A stretch of 64,000 nucleotides of DNA, from NCBI GenBank assembly GCA_027924585.1, contig BSBM01000059.1:3286001-3350000 (forward strand), in the 5' to 3' direction. The position numbers were made by a program, and so were the translations under genes. Every line of letters begins with the position of its first letter. Position 1 is the stretch's first letter. Origin of the DNA: Larix kaempferi (lineage: Eukaryota; Streptophyta; Pinopsida; Pinales; Pinaceae). The notes beneath the pieces were generated by a model. The model had not been told where the DNA came from. It saw only the letters and a list, made by a program, of their open reading frames with translations, and made no database searches. Below are positions 49,544 to 60,909 of the stretch, in pieces.

Positions 49544-51527
49544 CAATTATGAATGGAGTTTATTCACCACTCTTAGTTGGCCACCCTGAAGATGATCCCA
49601 CGAATAACAAACACCCTGTATAAATCTACAACACACATCAACTCCTATTTGGCTGACCTGAAGATGAATCCCACGAATGACAAACATCCTGTAGAAATCC
49701 GCAACGCGATGAGACCGAGGCGCCCTCAAGAAACCATATACTCCTCCAACCTTCATGCTGGCCGAGACATGGCAATGGAAGTTGTTCAGGCAGTCCAAAT
49801 CCTAAGTAAGCAACTAGCAAACAAGTTGGAAGATTGATACATATGCAAAATAAAATAAAACCTTGAACTGAAAGCAATAACAAGCAGATAATATTTGGCC
49901 ACACGTTTGGATGAAGTGTTCCCACATGTCCTAGAGGTAGTTATCTTCCCATAGGAGGCTTGCAACGCAGTCCAGCGATTAAATGCAACTATGTAGTAAA
50001 TCGTAGATACTAATTGTGGGTTGTAGGAATCTATCGTGCACATAGAGGAACACCGAGAGCAGAGAAAAAGGAGGGAATCCGAAGCACAATAGAAAAAAGT
50101 TAAACTCGTAGTTGTCTGACCTGAAGATGAATCCCATGAATGATAAACACCCTTTAGAAATCCGCAACGCAATCTAATTGAGGATCTCTCTGGAAACCCT
50201 ACTGTCCTGTAAACTGCATGTTGGGCAGAACCTGACAGTGGAAGTTGATCAGGCTCTCCAAATCCTAAGCTGAGTTGAGCCTTGACCTTGTTAATGTTTA
50301 CAGCAGCATAACCGGGATCACTAAAAGAATGGCAAAGCACAGAAAAAAAATATGACTGTCGAGCTCGTTTAAACCATGATGATAAGAACAATCATGTCCC
50401 AACCATAGACACAGCTATTTGTCTCCCCCGAGCTCAGACCTTCTTATAGAGAACGATGTACATCCGGATAGTAGTAACGAAAACCCAAGAAAACAAGGGA
50501 GAACCATCTCCAATAGTGGAGAACCCCAAAAAATCAGTCTCTTAACTGAAGTAGCGAACCTCTCTTGGCTAGAGCGAACTTGCTCGAGTGAATGACCAAA
50601 TGAGAGGTCAACCTCTCTATTTATACACATCAAAGGGTGACTTTTTTCCTGACTGGGCCAACCTAACTTTCTATAACTGCGCCGACCTGACTGGGGCAGT
50701 TCTACCCATTTTTTGGGACAAATTTCCCACTTTTTTGGGGGAGTTTACCCGTTGGGCCGACTTGTCTTGGGGGAATACAAAAAATTACGTTTCCTAAATC
50801 TTTTCTTTGTGATTTCACCCCTAGGTTTACATTGATTCTTGCAAGTGTTTTACATGATCAACTACATTGACATCTTGTGCCATAGGAGGTACAATAACAA
50901 GATGAAATAAAATAACAATAACTTCTGAAGTTGCACTATTTCCAACACTTCCTCTCAACAAGGAAGGTATTCTTCGAACACTGTATTCTAATCTTATTCT
51001 TTCTTTGGTCGACCTATGAGGTGATGCCCCATGCAGCTACTACCCCAACACTCCCTCTTGGCCAAGGAGGTATCATCAGCATTATCATACTGAAACACAT
51101 CTCGATATCATTTTTACATCACAGTTATCTCTAACCTCTCTGTATCATAAGGAATGTCTTGCAACACAATCACAGTTAGTCGAGAAGTGTCAACAAATCA
51201 ATCTTCATTCATCTGCTCAATCCAGTCCATCGGAGAACATGCACTACCTCCACGACTCTGCCCTATCCATAGGTGAGTAACACGTGCATCAGTTCAAGAA
51301 CTCTGCACAATCCATCGGAGAGTCTATCATGCATCAATACAATGTGCTCAGCTAAACCGAGTCCATCGGGTGCCTACATCATCAACAGTCCCTCTTAGCT
51401 AGAGAGGTATCATCACGTCGGAACACATCTTGTTATCATAAGCGGGTCCATTCCAACACAGGGAATAAGCACGTTCCACAAAGAAACCATCCCACAATGG
51501 GACACACTCCACAAAGGAATAGAATAA
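49544..51527. repeat. Array unit 26, type B (1,984 bp)
   Basis: B block is about 50409-51108, with the TATA-like site near 50,613-50,629. In this copy only, the stop codon that normally separates two minus-strand frames is lost, giving one 201-codon frame (49786-50391). Confidence 0.93.
49786..50391 (-). other. 201-codon read-through open frame, no recognised homology
   Basis: This is the longest open frame in the window. It joins two frames normally separated by a stop: an upstream part containing SDPGYAAVNINKVKAQLSLG and the widespread 128-codon frame ending in LLRIWTA. Two segments inside the unit translate to related peptides in the same relative frame (LGFGEPDQLPL and LGFGLPEQLPL; CGFLQGVYHSWDSSSG and CGFLQDVCHSWDSSSG), because the DNA itself is duplicated. 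Composition is rich in Cys, Ser and aromatics and I recognise no domain. A coding role is unproven, since an alternative 60-80-codon frame is also open in many copies, as expected from low divergence alone. Confidence 0.2.
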
Positions 51528-52818
51528 CAATTATGAATGGAGTTTATTCAACACTCCTAGTTGGCCACCCTAAAGATGATCCCATGAATAACAAACACTC
51601 TGTATAAATCTACAACACACATCAACTCCTATTTGGATGACCTGAAGATGAATCCCACGAATGACAAACATCCTGTAGAAATCTGCAACGCGATGAGACC
51701 GAGGCGCCCTCGAAAAACCATATACTCCTCCAACCTTCATGCTGGCCGAGACATGGCACTGGAAGTTGTTCATGCAGTCCAAATCCTAAGCAAGCAACTA
51801 GCAAACAAGTTGGAAGATTCATACATATGCAAAATAAAATAAAACCTCGAACTGAAAGCAATAACAAGCAGGTAATATCTGCCCACACGTTTCGATGAAG
51901 TGTTCCCACATGTCCTAGAGGTAGTTATCTTCCCACAGGAGGCTTGCAACGCAGTCCAGCGAGTAAATGCAACTATGTAGTAAATCATAGATACTAAGTG
52001 TGGGTTGCAGGAATCTATCGTGCAGGTAGAGGACCATCGAGAGCAGAGAAAAAGGAGGGAATCCGAAGCACAATAGAAAAAAGGTAAACTCATAGTTGTC
52101 TTACCTGAAGATGAATCGCATGAATGATAAACACCCTGTAGAAATCCGCAATGCAATCTAATCGAGGAGCTTTCTAGAAACCCTACTGTCCTCTAAACTG
52201 CATGTTGGGCAGAACCTGACAGTGGAAGTTTATCAGGCTCTCCAAATCGTAAGCTCAGTTGAGTCTTGAACTTGTTAATGTTTATAGCAGCATAACCAGG
52301 ATCACTAAAAGAATGGCAAAGAAAAGAAACAAAATGAGTGTCGAGCTCGTTTAAACCATGATGATAAGGACAATCATCTCCCAAACAAAGAATTGTTATC
52401 ATATGTACATCACAGTTATCTCTAACCTCTCTATATCATAAGGAAGGTCTTGCAACACAATCACAGTTAGTCGAGAAATGTCAACAAATCAATATTCATG
52501 CATCTGCTCAATCCAGTCCATCGGAGAACATGCACTACCTCCACGACTCCGCGCTATCCATAGGTGAGTTACATGTGCATCAGCTCAAGAACTCTGCACA
52601 GTCCATCGAAGAGTCTATCATGAATTAATACAATGTGCTCAGCTCAACCCAGTCCATCGGGTGCCTACATCATCAACACTCCCTCTTAGCTACAGAGGTA
52701 TCATCACATCGGAACACATCTTGTTATCATAAGCGGGTCCATTCCAACACAGGGAATAAGCACGTTCCACAAAGGAACCATCCCACAATGGGACACACTC
52801 CAGAAAGGAATAGAATAA
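51528..52818. repeat. Array unit 27, type A (1,291 bp)
   Basis: Full-length A unit, the last complete one, with an open 128-codon minus frame (51770-52156). Confidence 0.93.
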
Positions 52819-53119
52819 CAATTATGAATGGAGTTTATTCACCACTCCTAGTTGGCCACCCTGAAGATGTTGTCATGAATAACAAACACCCTGTATAAAT
52901 CTACAACACACATCAACTACTATTTGGATGACCTGCAGATGAATCCCATGAATGACAAAAATCCTGTAGAAATCCGCAGCGTGATGAGACCGAGGCGCCC
53001 TCAAGAAACCATATACTCCTCCAACCTTCATGTTGGCCGAGACATGGCAATGGAAGTTGTTCAGGCAGTCCAAATCCTAAGCAAGCAACTAGCAAACAAG
53101 TTGGAAGATTGATACATAT

Positions 53120-53566
53120 GCAAAATAAAATAAAACCTTGAACTGAAAGCAATAACAAGTAGGTAATATCTGGCCACACGTTTGGATGAATTGTTCCGAC
53201 ATGTCCAAGAGGTAGTTATCTTCCCATAGGAGGCTTGCAACGCAATCCAGCGATTAAATGCAACTATGTAGTAAATCGTAGATACTAATTGTGGGTTGCA
53301 GAAATCTATCATGCAGGTAGAGGACCACCGAGAGCAGAGAAAAAGGAGGGAATCCGAAGCACAACAGAAAAAAGGTAAACTCGTAGTTGTCTGACCTGAA
53401 GATGAATCCCATGAATGATAAACACCTTGTAGAAATCCCCAACGCAATCTAATCGAGGAGCTCTCTAGAAACCCTACTGTCCTCTAAACTGCATGTTGGG
53501 CAGAACCTGACAGTGGAAGTTGATCAGGCTCTCCAAATCCTAAGCTGAGTTGAGCCTTGACCTTGT
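53120..53566. repeat. 447-bp tandem duplication in last unit, copy 1
   Basis: It runs from GCAAAATAAAATAAAACC to GAGCCTTGACCTTGT. The next copy starts at once, at 53,567, with the same GCAAAATAAAA. The breakpoints share only a couple of bases (TG/GT), so this looks like slippage or end-joining rather than unit-to-unit exchange. Confidence 0.85.
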
Positions 53567-54013
53567 GCAAAATAAAATAAAACCTTGAACGGAAAGCAAT
53601 AACAAGCAGGTAATATCGGGCCACACATTTTGATGAAGTGTTCCCACATGTCCTAGAGGTAGTTATCTTCCCATAGGAGGCTTGCAACACAGTCCAACGA
53701 TTAAATGCAACTATGTAGTAAATCGTAGATACTAATTGTGGGTTGCAGGAATCTATCGTGCAGGTAGAGGACCATCGAGAGAAGAGAAAAAGTAGGGAAT
53801 CCGAAGCACAATAGAAAAAAGGTAAACTCGTAGTTGTCTGACCTGAAGATGAATCCCATGAATGATAAACACCCTTTAGAAATCCGCAACGCAATCTAAT
53901 AGAGGAGCTCTCTAGAAACTCTACTGTCCTCTAAACTGCATGTTGTGCAGAACCTGACAGTGGATGTTGATCAGGCTCTCCAAATCCTAAGCTGAGTTGA
54001 GCCTTGACCTTGT
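53567..54013. repeat. 447-bp tandem duplication in last unit, copy 2
   Basis: This is the second copy, and it continues into the normal downstream TAATGTTTACAGCAGC. It differs from copy 1 at a modest number of positions (for example CGGGCCACACATTTTGATG against CTGGCCACACGTTTGGATG), so the duplication is not brand new or was partly converted by another unit. Confidence 0.85.
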
Positions 54014-54724
54014 TAATGTTTACAGCAGCATAACCTGGATCACTAAAAGAATGGCAAAGCACAGAAAAAAATGACTGTCGAGCTCGTTTAAACCATGATG
54101 ATCAGAACAATCATCTCCCAACCATAGACAAAGCTATTTGTCTCCCCCGAGCTCAGACCTTCTTATAGAGAACGATATACATCCCGATAGTAGTAGTGCA
54201 AACCCAAGAAAACAAGGGAGAAACTTCTCCAATAGTGGAGAACCCCAAAAAATCAATCTCTTAACTGAAGTAGCGAACGTCTCTTAGCTAGAGCAAACTT
54301 GCTTGAGTGAATGACCAAATGAGAGGTTGAACTCTGTATTTATACACATCAAAGGGTGACTTTTTTCCTGACTGGGCCAACCTAACTTTCCCTAACTGTG
54401 CCGACTTGAATGGGGCAGTTCTGCCCATTGTTTGGGGAAAATTGCCCATTGTTTTGGGGCAGTTTACCCGTTGGGATGACTTGTCTTGGGGGAATACAAA
54501 AAATTACGTTTACTAAATCTTTTCTTTGTGATTTCACCCGTAGGTTTACATTGATTCTTTCAAGTGTTTTACATGATCAAATACATTGACATCTTGTCCC
54601 ATAGGAGGTACAATAACAAGATGAAATAAAATAACAATAACTTCTGAAGTTGCACTATTTCCAACACTCCCTCTCAACAAGGAAGGTATTCTTCGAACAC
54701 TGTATTCTAATCTTATTCTTTCTT

Positions 54725-56561
54725 GTATTATTAGACAGTGGAGTCGCCAGGTGGATCGAGTGAATCTCAGAAGTGTTCAACTAGACACACGAAAGGTAAA
54801 AAACAAAAAGAAATTCAAAATGTCGTACCTAGGGATAGAAGATTTATCACGGGGCTTCAGTCAATGACTGCCTACCATAACACGTTCGTTCGTCTCATAT
54901 AAAACAATACCCCTAATTTCAGTAAATATTTGAAAATTCCTCCCTAAATCGTTTTTTTTTAACCCCCTCCCAGTATGCCTTCCCAATTTAAAAAAACCCC
55001 TATTTTCCCTATATATTGTATGTATCCATTTTTACATTTACATTTTTCATACCCCTTTATATATCTACCTAGTATATTGGCATGTTACCGTGGGCTTGAC
55101 TAAACCTCCCAAGGCCTATAATAGGCACGAGTAGTTGGGTATTCAATCCCCCAAGGCCTATCGAGGGCCTATGACTGGCCCCGGAGGCTTAGAGCCTCCT
55201 AAGGCACCCTAGGGGCTTGGATACCTTCATGGTATACAAACAAGTGAATATGGGATAAGTAAAACACAACAATTTAGATATGTCTTAGATGTGGACCTCT
55301 ACAACTCCAAGACACTAAATACAACTAAAGAAACTAAATATCGTCCCAAAAATTTCTAAAGCTCTTAAATCCTTCATTGGAATCCAAGAAGGCAGGGAAG
55401 AGTAGGGACAGTCGATCTAGCAAAGCCATATGATCTTTGGTGAGTGCACCCAATTAGTTAATATGCTTTCTACAAAATCGCTAGAGTTCATGAGGATGCA
55501 TCCCCTGCATACTGAGGACACAAGAATGGGGTGGGGATATCCTCTGCATTTGGCTATTGACTGAGAATGCCACGGGAATGTCCATTAGTTGTGGCAGGGG
55601 TCAGTCTGAGGCTAAATGAACTATCTTGAAGTTCTTCTAATGGTGAAACAGGGGAAGCCAAATTGGATAAACAAGAAGCGGGGGTGCAACAAGAAGAGAG
55701 ATTGGTGGAAACTCATGCCCAACTAAAATCCTGGCAGAATTTGTAAAAGCTCCTTTGCAAAATCCCGGTAGAATCCCTTCTTCAATATGTGACCCAAACA
55801 AAACCCAAAGATCAAGCTTGAACCAACACAATTGAAATTGATGACTAAATTAAAATGAATTAGCTATGTGAAGTAACAAAATTAAAAAGTATTTCATTCA
55901 TTTGGAGTGGGTACTTACGCCTCATCGACATTGGGATGGTAGATCTTATTCACAAAACCAATTGATGGTGATGAGTATGGATAACTAACTCGTAATTCCA
56001 CATGAATCTCCCAAACTCCACCTTTGTAAAGACCTAAGATCGGTACAGACAATGAATCATGTTTAGCATCCCAGCCATTTACTCATTAAAAAATTAAATA
56101 GTAAACAATACTTTAAAGTTATAGGCTTATTGCAGAAGAGCTCATAGCACAACACCATCTCATACATGCACAGTAAGTAAATAATGTAGCAGCTAAAAAC
56201 CTATTACCAAATATATATTGGTCAATCAAAGAATCTTTCAAATTTGCAAATTACTGCTTCTCATCAGGTAATCTTGAAATGTATTAAATTTACCACGAGT
56301 TTAACTCAAGACTCAAAGAGGGGACGGGGTACCCTGATTTTGGGGACACCTAGAGACGCTTGGGGAAGAGGTACCTCGATTTTGGGGAGGCCTGGGGACA
56401 CTCAGATGCTGATGGCATTGATGCTGCAGATGTAGATGGCCTAGCAGAGATGGCTCTAGGAAGCCAAATAAGCTATGTTGTTCGTTGTTTGATGTTTTCT
56501 GAATTTTTTATTTCATATTTGGACATGCCATTAGGCAAATTTTGGATGTAGTATGACAATG
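54725..56561. other. Non-array flank without recognised genes (1.84 kb)
   Basis: The array stops at 54,724 and an unrelated sequence begins with GTATTATTAGACAGTGGAGT. GGAGTCGCCAG near 54,740 resembles leader sequences just inside some plant LTR retrotransposons, but no LTR or coding part can be tied to it. Around 55,090-55,200 CCCAAGGCCTAT occurs twice. At 56,329-56,400 a 41-bp direct repeat (GGTACC-CTGATTTTGGGGA type) is seen. No open frame here is credible as a gene. Confidence 0.6.
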
Positions 56562-57622
56562 CACATTGTTATCACATATATGTTAGTTGGAGCTACCATA
56601 CTGCAAACTGTGCAGGCGAGGACCGCACAGTACTTTTTTTTTCCAGATCAGAGATCGGCTGCCTTCAGACGAGGCATTTTTGTTCAAATTGCCCCTAGCA
56701 GACATATCAGAGGGGACAGACAGTTGGACAGTGTCAAAGACATTGTCACTTACCATCTACCACAGGGTCACCTTTCCCTTGCCAGGCTTTGATATAAGCC
56801 CATTTGAGACAGTTGCCTAGTCTTGTTCTGATCGAGACTATCACAGTATATTGCTGGTTTACTATGTGCCCGGATTCAGTAGAGATCCAGCTCACAGATA
56901 GCTTCAGTAGCAGCAGGTATATGGTGCAGCAGGTATTGCATTTGATGATTATTGCTCATGATGTAGATTAGACTTCTTTATACTTGTTAGTACACTAACT
57001 TTGCATGAGATGATATATTTGGTGATCTAGCTATTGTATGATGTGATTGGGCCCTTGATGATGTCAGTCCACCCCTCCTGTCAGACTTATGTATATGCAC
57101 GCCGAGTCATGTCCCCTACACTTGGCATAGACTTGGTCACTTAGTCCCTCTTGGTAGCTGACTTTAGCTCCACTCTCACTTTCGCCATCCATCCGACTCA
57201 TCCATGATACATGTTCCTGATTTGGATTCTGATTTGTGATCCCAAGGACCCCTTCCCCACTGATCTCTGAGTGTGCCATGACTCCCCGTGTATTGTGCCT
57301 CGGCTCTTTAGTGTGTGAGATACACTTTTAGACCTGGGATTTTCTCCTGTCGGTTGCCCCCGATGTTGCAATGCAGTTAGGATTGTGTAGCCTCACCGGG
57401 TGTTCCCCATTGGTCATCGAAGCATGTATTGCTCACCCGCATTACCTTTGCAGTATGAGCACCATGTTTATATATTTTGAGATATGTATGTAGCCCAAGA
57501 GGGCATTGATGTAAATGAAGAAATGAAGAAATGTAAATCAAGCCAAAAAGGCTATTATGTTGTAAATGTAAATTCTAGCCAAAAAAGGGCTAAGTATGAA
57601 ACTCATTGTCAAATCCATGCAA

Positions 57623-57638
57623 TGTGTTTATAAACACA
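57623..57638. other. 16-bp perfect palindrome in the diverged LTR
   Basis: TGTGTTTATAAACACA, preceded by CATGCAA, is identical to that in the 4.5-kb LTRs although the surrounding sequence has diverged strongly. Conservation suggests a protein-binding or structural role in the LTR; this is inference. Confidence 0.7.
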
Positions 57639-59049
57639 CATGGACACAGGTCAGCTATACATGTCAGCATTTGTAGTGGTTATTCCTCACTTAGTCCTGC
57701 GGGGCAAGGAGGTGAGAGGGAGCATGGGACAAGCTCAAGATTGTCCCCTAGAGTCTCAAGTTACAGTTTGTCGGACACCCAGTTTGGCGGCTCTAGAAAA
57801 GAACCTCACAGAGTCTTCGAGCACGGATGTGAGTTTTGAGATACTTGTTAGATGACTAGTGGTGGTTTCCCTGCACTATACCCATTTGTGAGGCACCACC
57901 CTTCCCCGTGTTCTGTCATGGCATACTTATCTCAATGGACCCCGCTTTCCCGAGTTGTCCAAAGGGTCACATGATCTTCATCCTTGTCTTCCCGTTGTCC
58001 TTCGCCTTGATTATCCACATCACCTGAAGTCAGCAAAGTGGTCAAGTCTATAAGATGTGCATAGCATTTTAGTCTTTAGGAGGTGGTGGGCCCACCTCAT
58101 CAGGGCCTTGTATTATCTCGGGATTTAATGTATTTTTTATCACCATGTTATCATTATATTGCTTAGTAATGTACTAACTTGTATAATTGAGCCTTGTCAC
58201 TTCATGTTTGCACACAGGTATTCAGCTAGCAATATTGTTGACCAGTTTTAACTTGGTCAAACTGAGTTGACCAGGCCAAAAATGGGCCCGAAATAATGTT
58301 GCAACCGGAATTTCGATTTCGGTCAATTATTATCTACAGGGATCCCATATGAGCATGTAGGTGTCAGAATTGCAAAAGACCGAAGCATTTGAGAAATTTT
58401 TAATTATTATTGGTCAATTTTGACCTGTTTTAATTAAAAATTATGGATTTTGGGCAAGTAATGCCTAAGTGATGGATCGGGGTCGTTCGAGTGGTCATCC
58501 CTACTACTTTTGGGGTCCACGATCGCATTGCAGCAGACGGTTCGGCAATTCGGGCACTAAAAGTGGGTCAAAAGCCCAATTTTCAGCTTCAGCCATATAA
58601 ACCAACAAAAATTACATGGAAAATCAAATTTTGACTAAGGCAACTATAGGCAAATGGAAAAATCAATGGTTGGCAAAGGTAAAGGTAATGTCTAAGGTAA
58701 AATGGTAATGTTTGGACATTGTATTTTTGGTTGTGGGGCCCTCTCTTGCCCAACTCACCATGTGGGACGAATTTGCCCATGGGGAGCGTTTTTCCACTTA
58801 GCAAAAATCAAAATTTTGGTGTTTTATTGTATTTGGACCATAGTGTATTGGTATGGGGGGCTAAAACAGCCCATAGACACCCCCCAACCACTATTGTATT
58901 GATTTTATGGGCCCCACTCTCCACTTGGGCGTTTTTGAGGATAATTCGCCCCCCCTCTAGAGATGATCTCCTCCATTCGTTTTGGTGGATGGGGGATTGA
59001 TCCTAGCCCTCCATTTTGGAGGGAATAGGTTTTGAGAGTTGCCTTTATC

Positions 59050-59055
59050 TATAAG
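59050..59055 (+). promoter_or_regulatory. TATA-like box within the diverged LTR
   Basis: TATAAG sits in ATCTATAAGAGAAG and is followed by CACCCATTGTAC, in register with the TATTTAAAGG promoter-like site of the related LTR at 36,491. Confidence 0.4.
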
Positions 59056-60561
59056 AGAAGACACTCACCCATTGTACACTTCTTCTTGGCATTTTCGATT
59101 TGCACTTGAGATAGAGAGACATTCCATTTGCAGCTTAATACTTGGTGTTGTGGAGTAAATTTTGTGGTGATTGATAGCTAGTGTTGGATGCATTGTGGAG
59201 ATAGTTTGCTGTGTATTTCCATACTTGTTTGCTGGTTCATATTTGATTGGTGGCCATTTGAAGAAGGGCGCTGTACTTGGAGCGGGAGCACCATTCCAGC
59301 GATTTTCTCCAAAGTTATCCACAAGGGAGTTGTTATTTGCTTTCTGCTATTCAATTCCTTTATCTTCAGCCATTTATTTGTTGTTATACTTGATTATTTG
59401 CTGCAGTTACTGATTATTGTCTTGATTGTGGCAGGTACCCAGGTCGCCATTGGTGTCCATTCGCTTCTCATGCTCAAGGGAACTCACAGGTTTCTTCACA
59501 TTTGATCTTCCGGGCTAGTCTTCACTCAAAGTTCTCCACTTCACCATTTCACCAGGTACTCTTCATCTCCTTGTCTCTCCTTCATCATTTTCACTGTCTT
59601 GCTAAGTTGGAAAACATATAATAAACCCTAAAATACAAAAAATTAACTTCCCACCGTTAGAACTCTTTTTTATTTGCAAACCCGCTTTTTATTTGAGCTT
59701 AATAGCCTACATCTTAAGTTTCATCAATTTTTGACTCCATTTACCCTCTGAAACAGCACTGGTCCTATTGCCAAAAACACCCCTCTAGGGTGTTTTTCTC
59801 TTCCGCTGGTTTGGAGTCTCTTTGGGGTTCTGGGTATTCTTGATTCTTGTTTAGATCGTCATTTTACCGTAGGGAATCAAGTTTCATCTTCTAGAAGTGA
59901 TTAAAAACCTTAATTTTATGCTGCCCTAGTTCCACCAATCTCAGAAACAATCTCTCCCTTGGGAAGAATTTCATTTAATAATCACTTCTTGCATTGTTTG
60001 TTGCCTCAGTTATTTTCGGCCATCTAATTCACTATTTTCATCATAATCTATTGCTGGTCACACTTCACCTACTCGCTTGTTTCATTCGTGTGTCCATCCT
60101 GTGGCTGAAACTAGACTTAGGAACCCTTCTACACTCATTCCTTGATTTTATCTCTTATCTCTTTTGGGAATGGGTGTGTTTTTTGTCTCTCGACCATAAC
60201 TAGTTGAGCAGGGTCTCCCCCTTGACTTGGCCAAGTGCCTCGTCTAAAGTGACAGTAGCCCTGTTCGGTGTGACTTCCGTTCATTCGAACGGAGGACTTG
60301 GCTATTGCCGGTTACACCTTCCTAGTTGTCTCCTCTACCCTCCCGATTGGGATACCTACCACAAACAGCTAGAGATTGTGTGATAACACACATATCTCCA
60401 ATCTATTATCAATATCAAATATGTAATTTGAATTTCCACTTGGTTTATCATATTCAGACTTAAGATTCATAATTTCATATGTAAATTGAAATTTCCATAT
60501 TCCTGACAGCTTAACCATACACGGATTCTTGGAAGATTTCAGAGCTACAACTCTGATACCA

Positions 60562-60909
60562 TGTTAAGCTTCATGACATGGTGAGCAAATCTGCACTCAA
60601 AGAATTGATTCCTACCGCTAATAACTGAAGAATAGATCAAACCAGAAAAAACTGGGATATGCAGTGTCAACACTACATATCTTGAGATTAGATCAAACCA
60701 GAAAAAACTAATGGTTAGATCTACATAAACAGTAATCTGGAAATTCAAGACACTAGAAATATGTTCTATATCATCAATCAGCTTTTAGCTCTATATAGTA
60801 TAGACTCATAAGGTAGGGTAAGGCTAATGTCATGACCATCATAGAAGAGGAATTCAAGCCTATCCATTCTGTAGCTTCTCTATGCATGGGAAAGGGGAAC
60901 ATCATAACA
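60562..60909. repeat. TGTTA...TAACA segment bounded by inverted primer-site-like motifs
   Basis: The segment starts TGTTAAGC and ends CATAACA. Immediately outside, CTCTGATACCA on the left and TGGTGTCAGA on the right form an inverted repeat (TCTGATACCATGTTA at 60552-60566 against TAACATGGTGTCAGA at 60905-60919, one mismatch). TGGTATCAGAG is the usual copia primer-binding site matching initiator tRNA-Met. A short copia LTR flanked on one side by its own primer site is possible. A primer site on both sides, in opposite orientations, is not standard, and no target duplication is clear. Confidence 0.35.

Larger units (their letters stand above)
1..54724. repeat. Macrosatellite array of alternating 1.29-kb and 1.98-kb units
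   Basis: Twenty-eight head-to-tail copies of one sequence were placed by the anchor CAATTATGAATGG. Anchor spacing is about 1,291 bp (type A) or about 1,982 bp (type B), apart from copies with deletions or insertions. B contains a roughly 700-bp block where A has only about 16 bp (around GAATTGTTATCATATG). Linked variants separate the types outside that block: A usually reads GTTTATAGCAGC, GATAAGGAC and CACAGAAACAAAATGAG, whereas B reads GTTTACAGCAGC, GATAAGAAC and a poly-A run before ATGACTG. The array begins before the window and ends abruptly at 54,724. No known plant satellite or rDNA spacer is recognised. All phase coordinates are arbitrary and set by the chosen anchor. Confidence 0.95.
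52819..54724. repeat. Array unit 28, truncated type B with internal duplication
   Basis: This is the last unit. A 447-bp internal segment is tandemly duplicated (53120-53566 and 53567-54013). The B block starts at about 54128 and is cut at 54,724, inside CTTATTCTTTCTT, so the sequence up to the next anchor is missing. The TATA-like site is slightly changed (CTGTATTTATACAC near 54,335). Confidence 0.92.
56567..60388 (+). mobile_element. Solo-LTR-like element, diverged family member (3,822 bp)
   Basis: It begins TGTTATCACATATATG and ends TGTGATAACA, with the 5-bp direct repeat CACAT on both sides (56562-56566 and 60389-60393). Termini match the 4.5-kb elements, and patches align in order: CCATTTGTGAGGCACCACC near 57,885, a TTGACC/GGTCAA-rich stretch near 58,240-58,275, a TATA-like TATAAGAGAAG at 59,050, GGCAGGTA near 59,430, and GGTCTCCCCCTT near 60,210. 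No retroviral-type frame is present, so it is a solo LTR or gutted element. It has its own target duplication, so it is not the partner of the element starting at 61,880. Confidence 0.82.

Noticed and set aside
1-54724. The array as rDNA spacer or a tandem gene family
   Set aside because: No rRNA or 5S sequence is present, and no frame is consistently open across all units or matches a known family.
55637-56551. Short open frames in the 54.7-56.6 kb flank
   Set aside because: All are near 63 codons, without start context, conserved motif or splice structure; they are expected by chance at this base composition.
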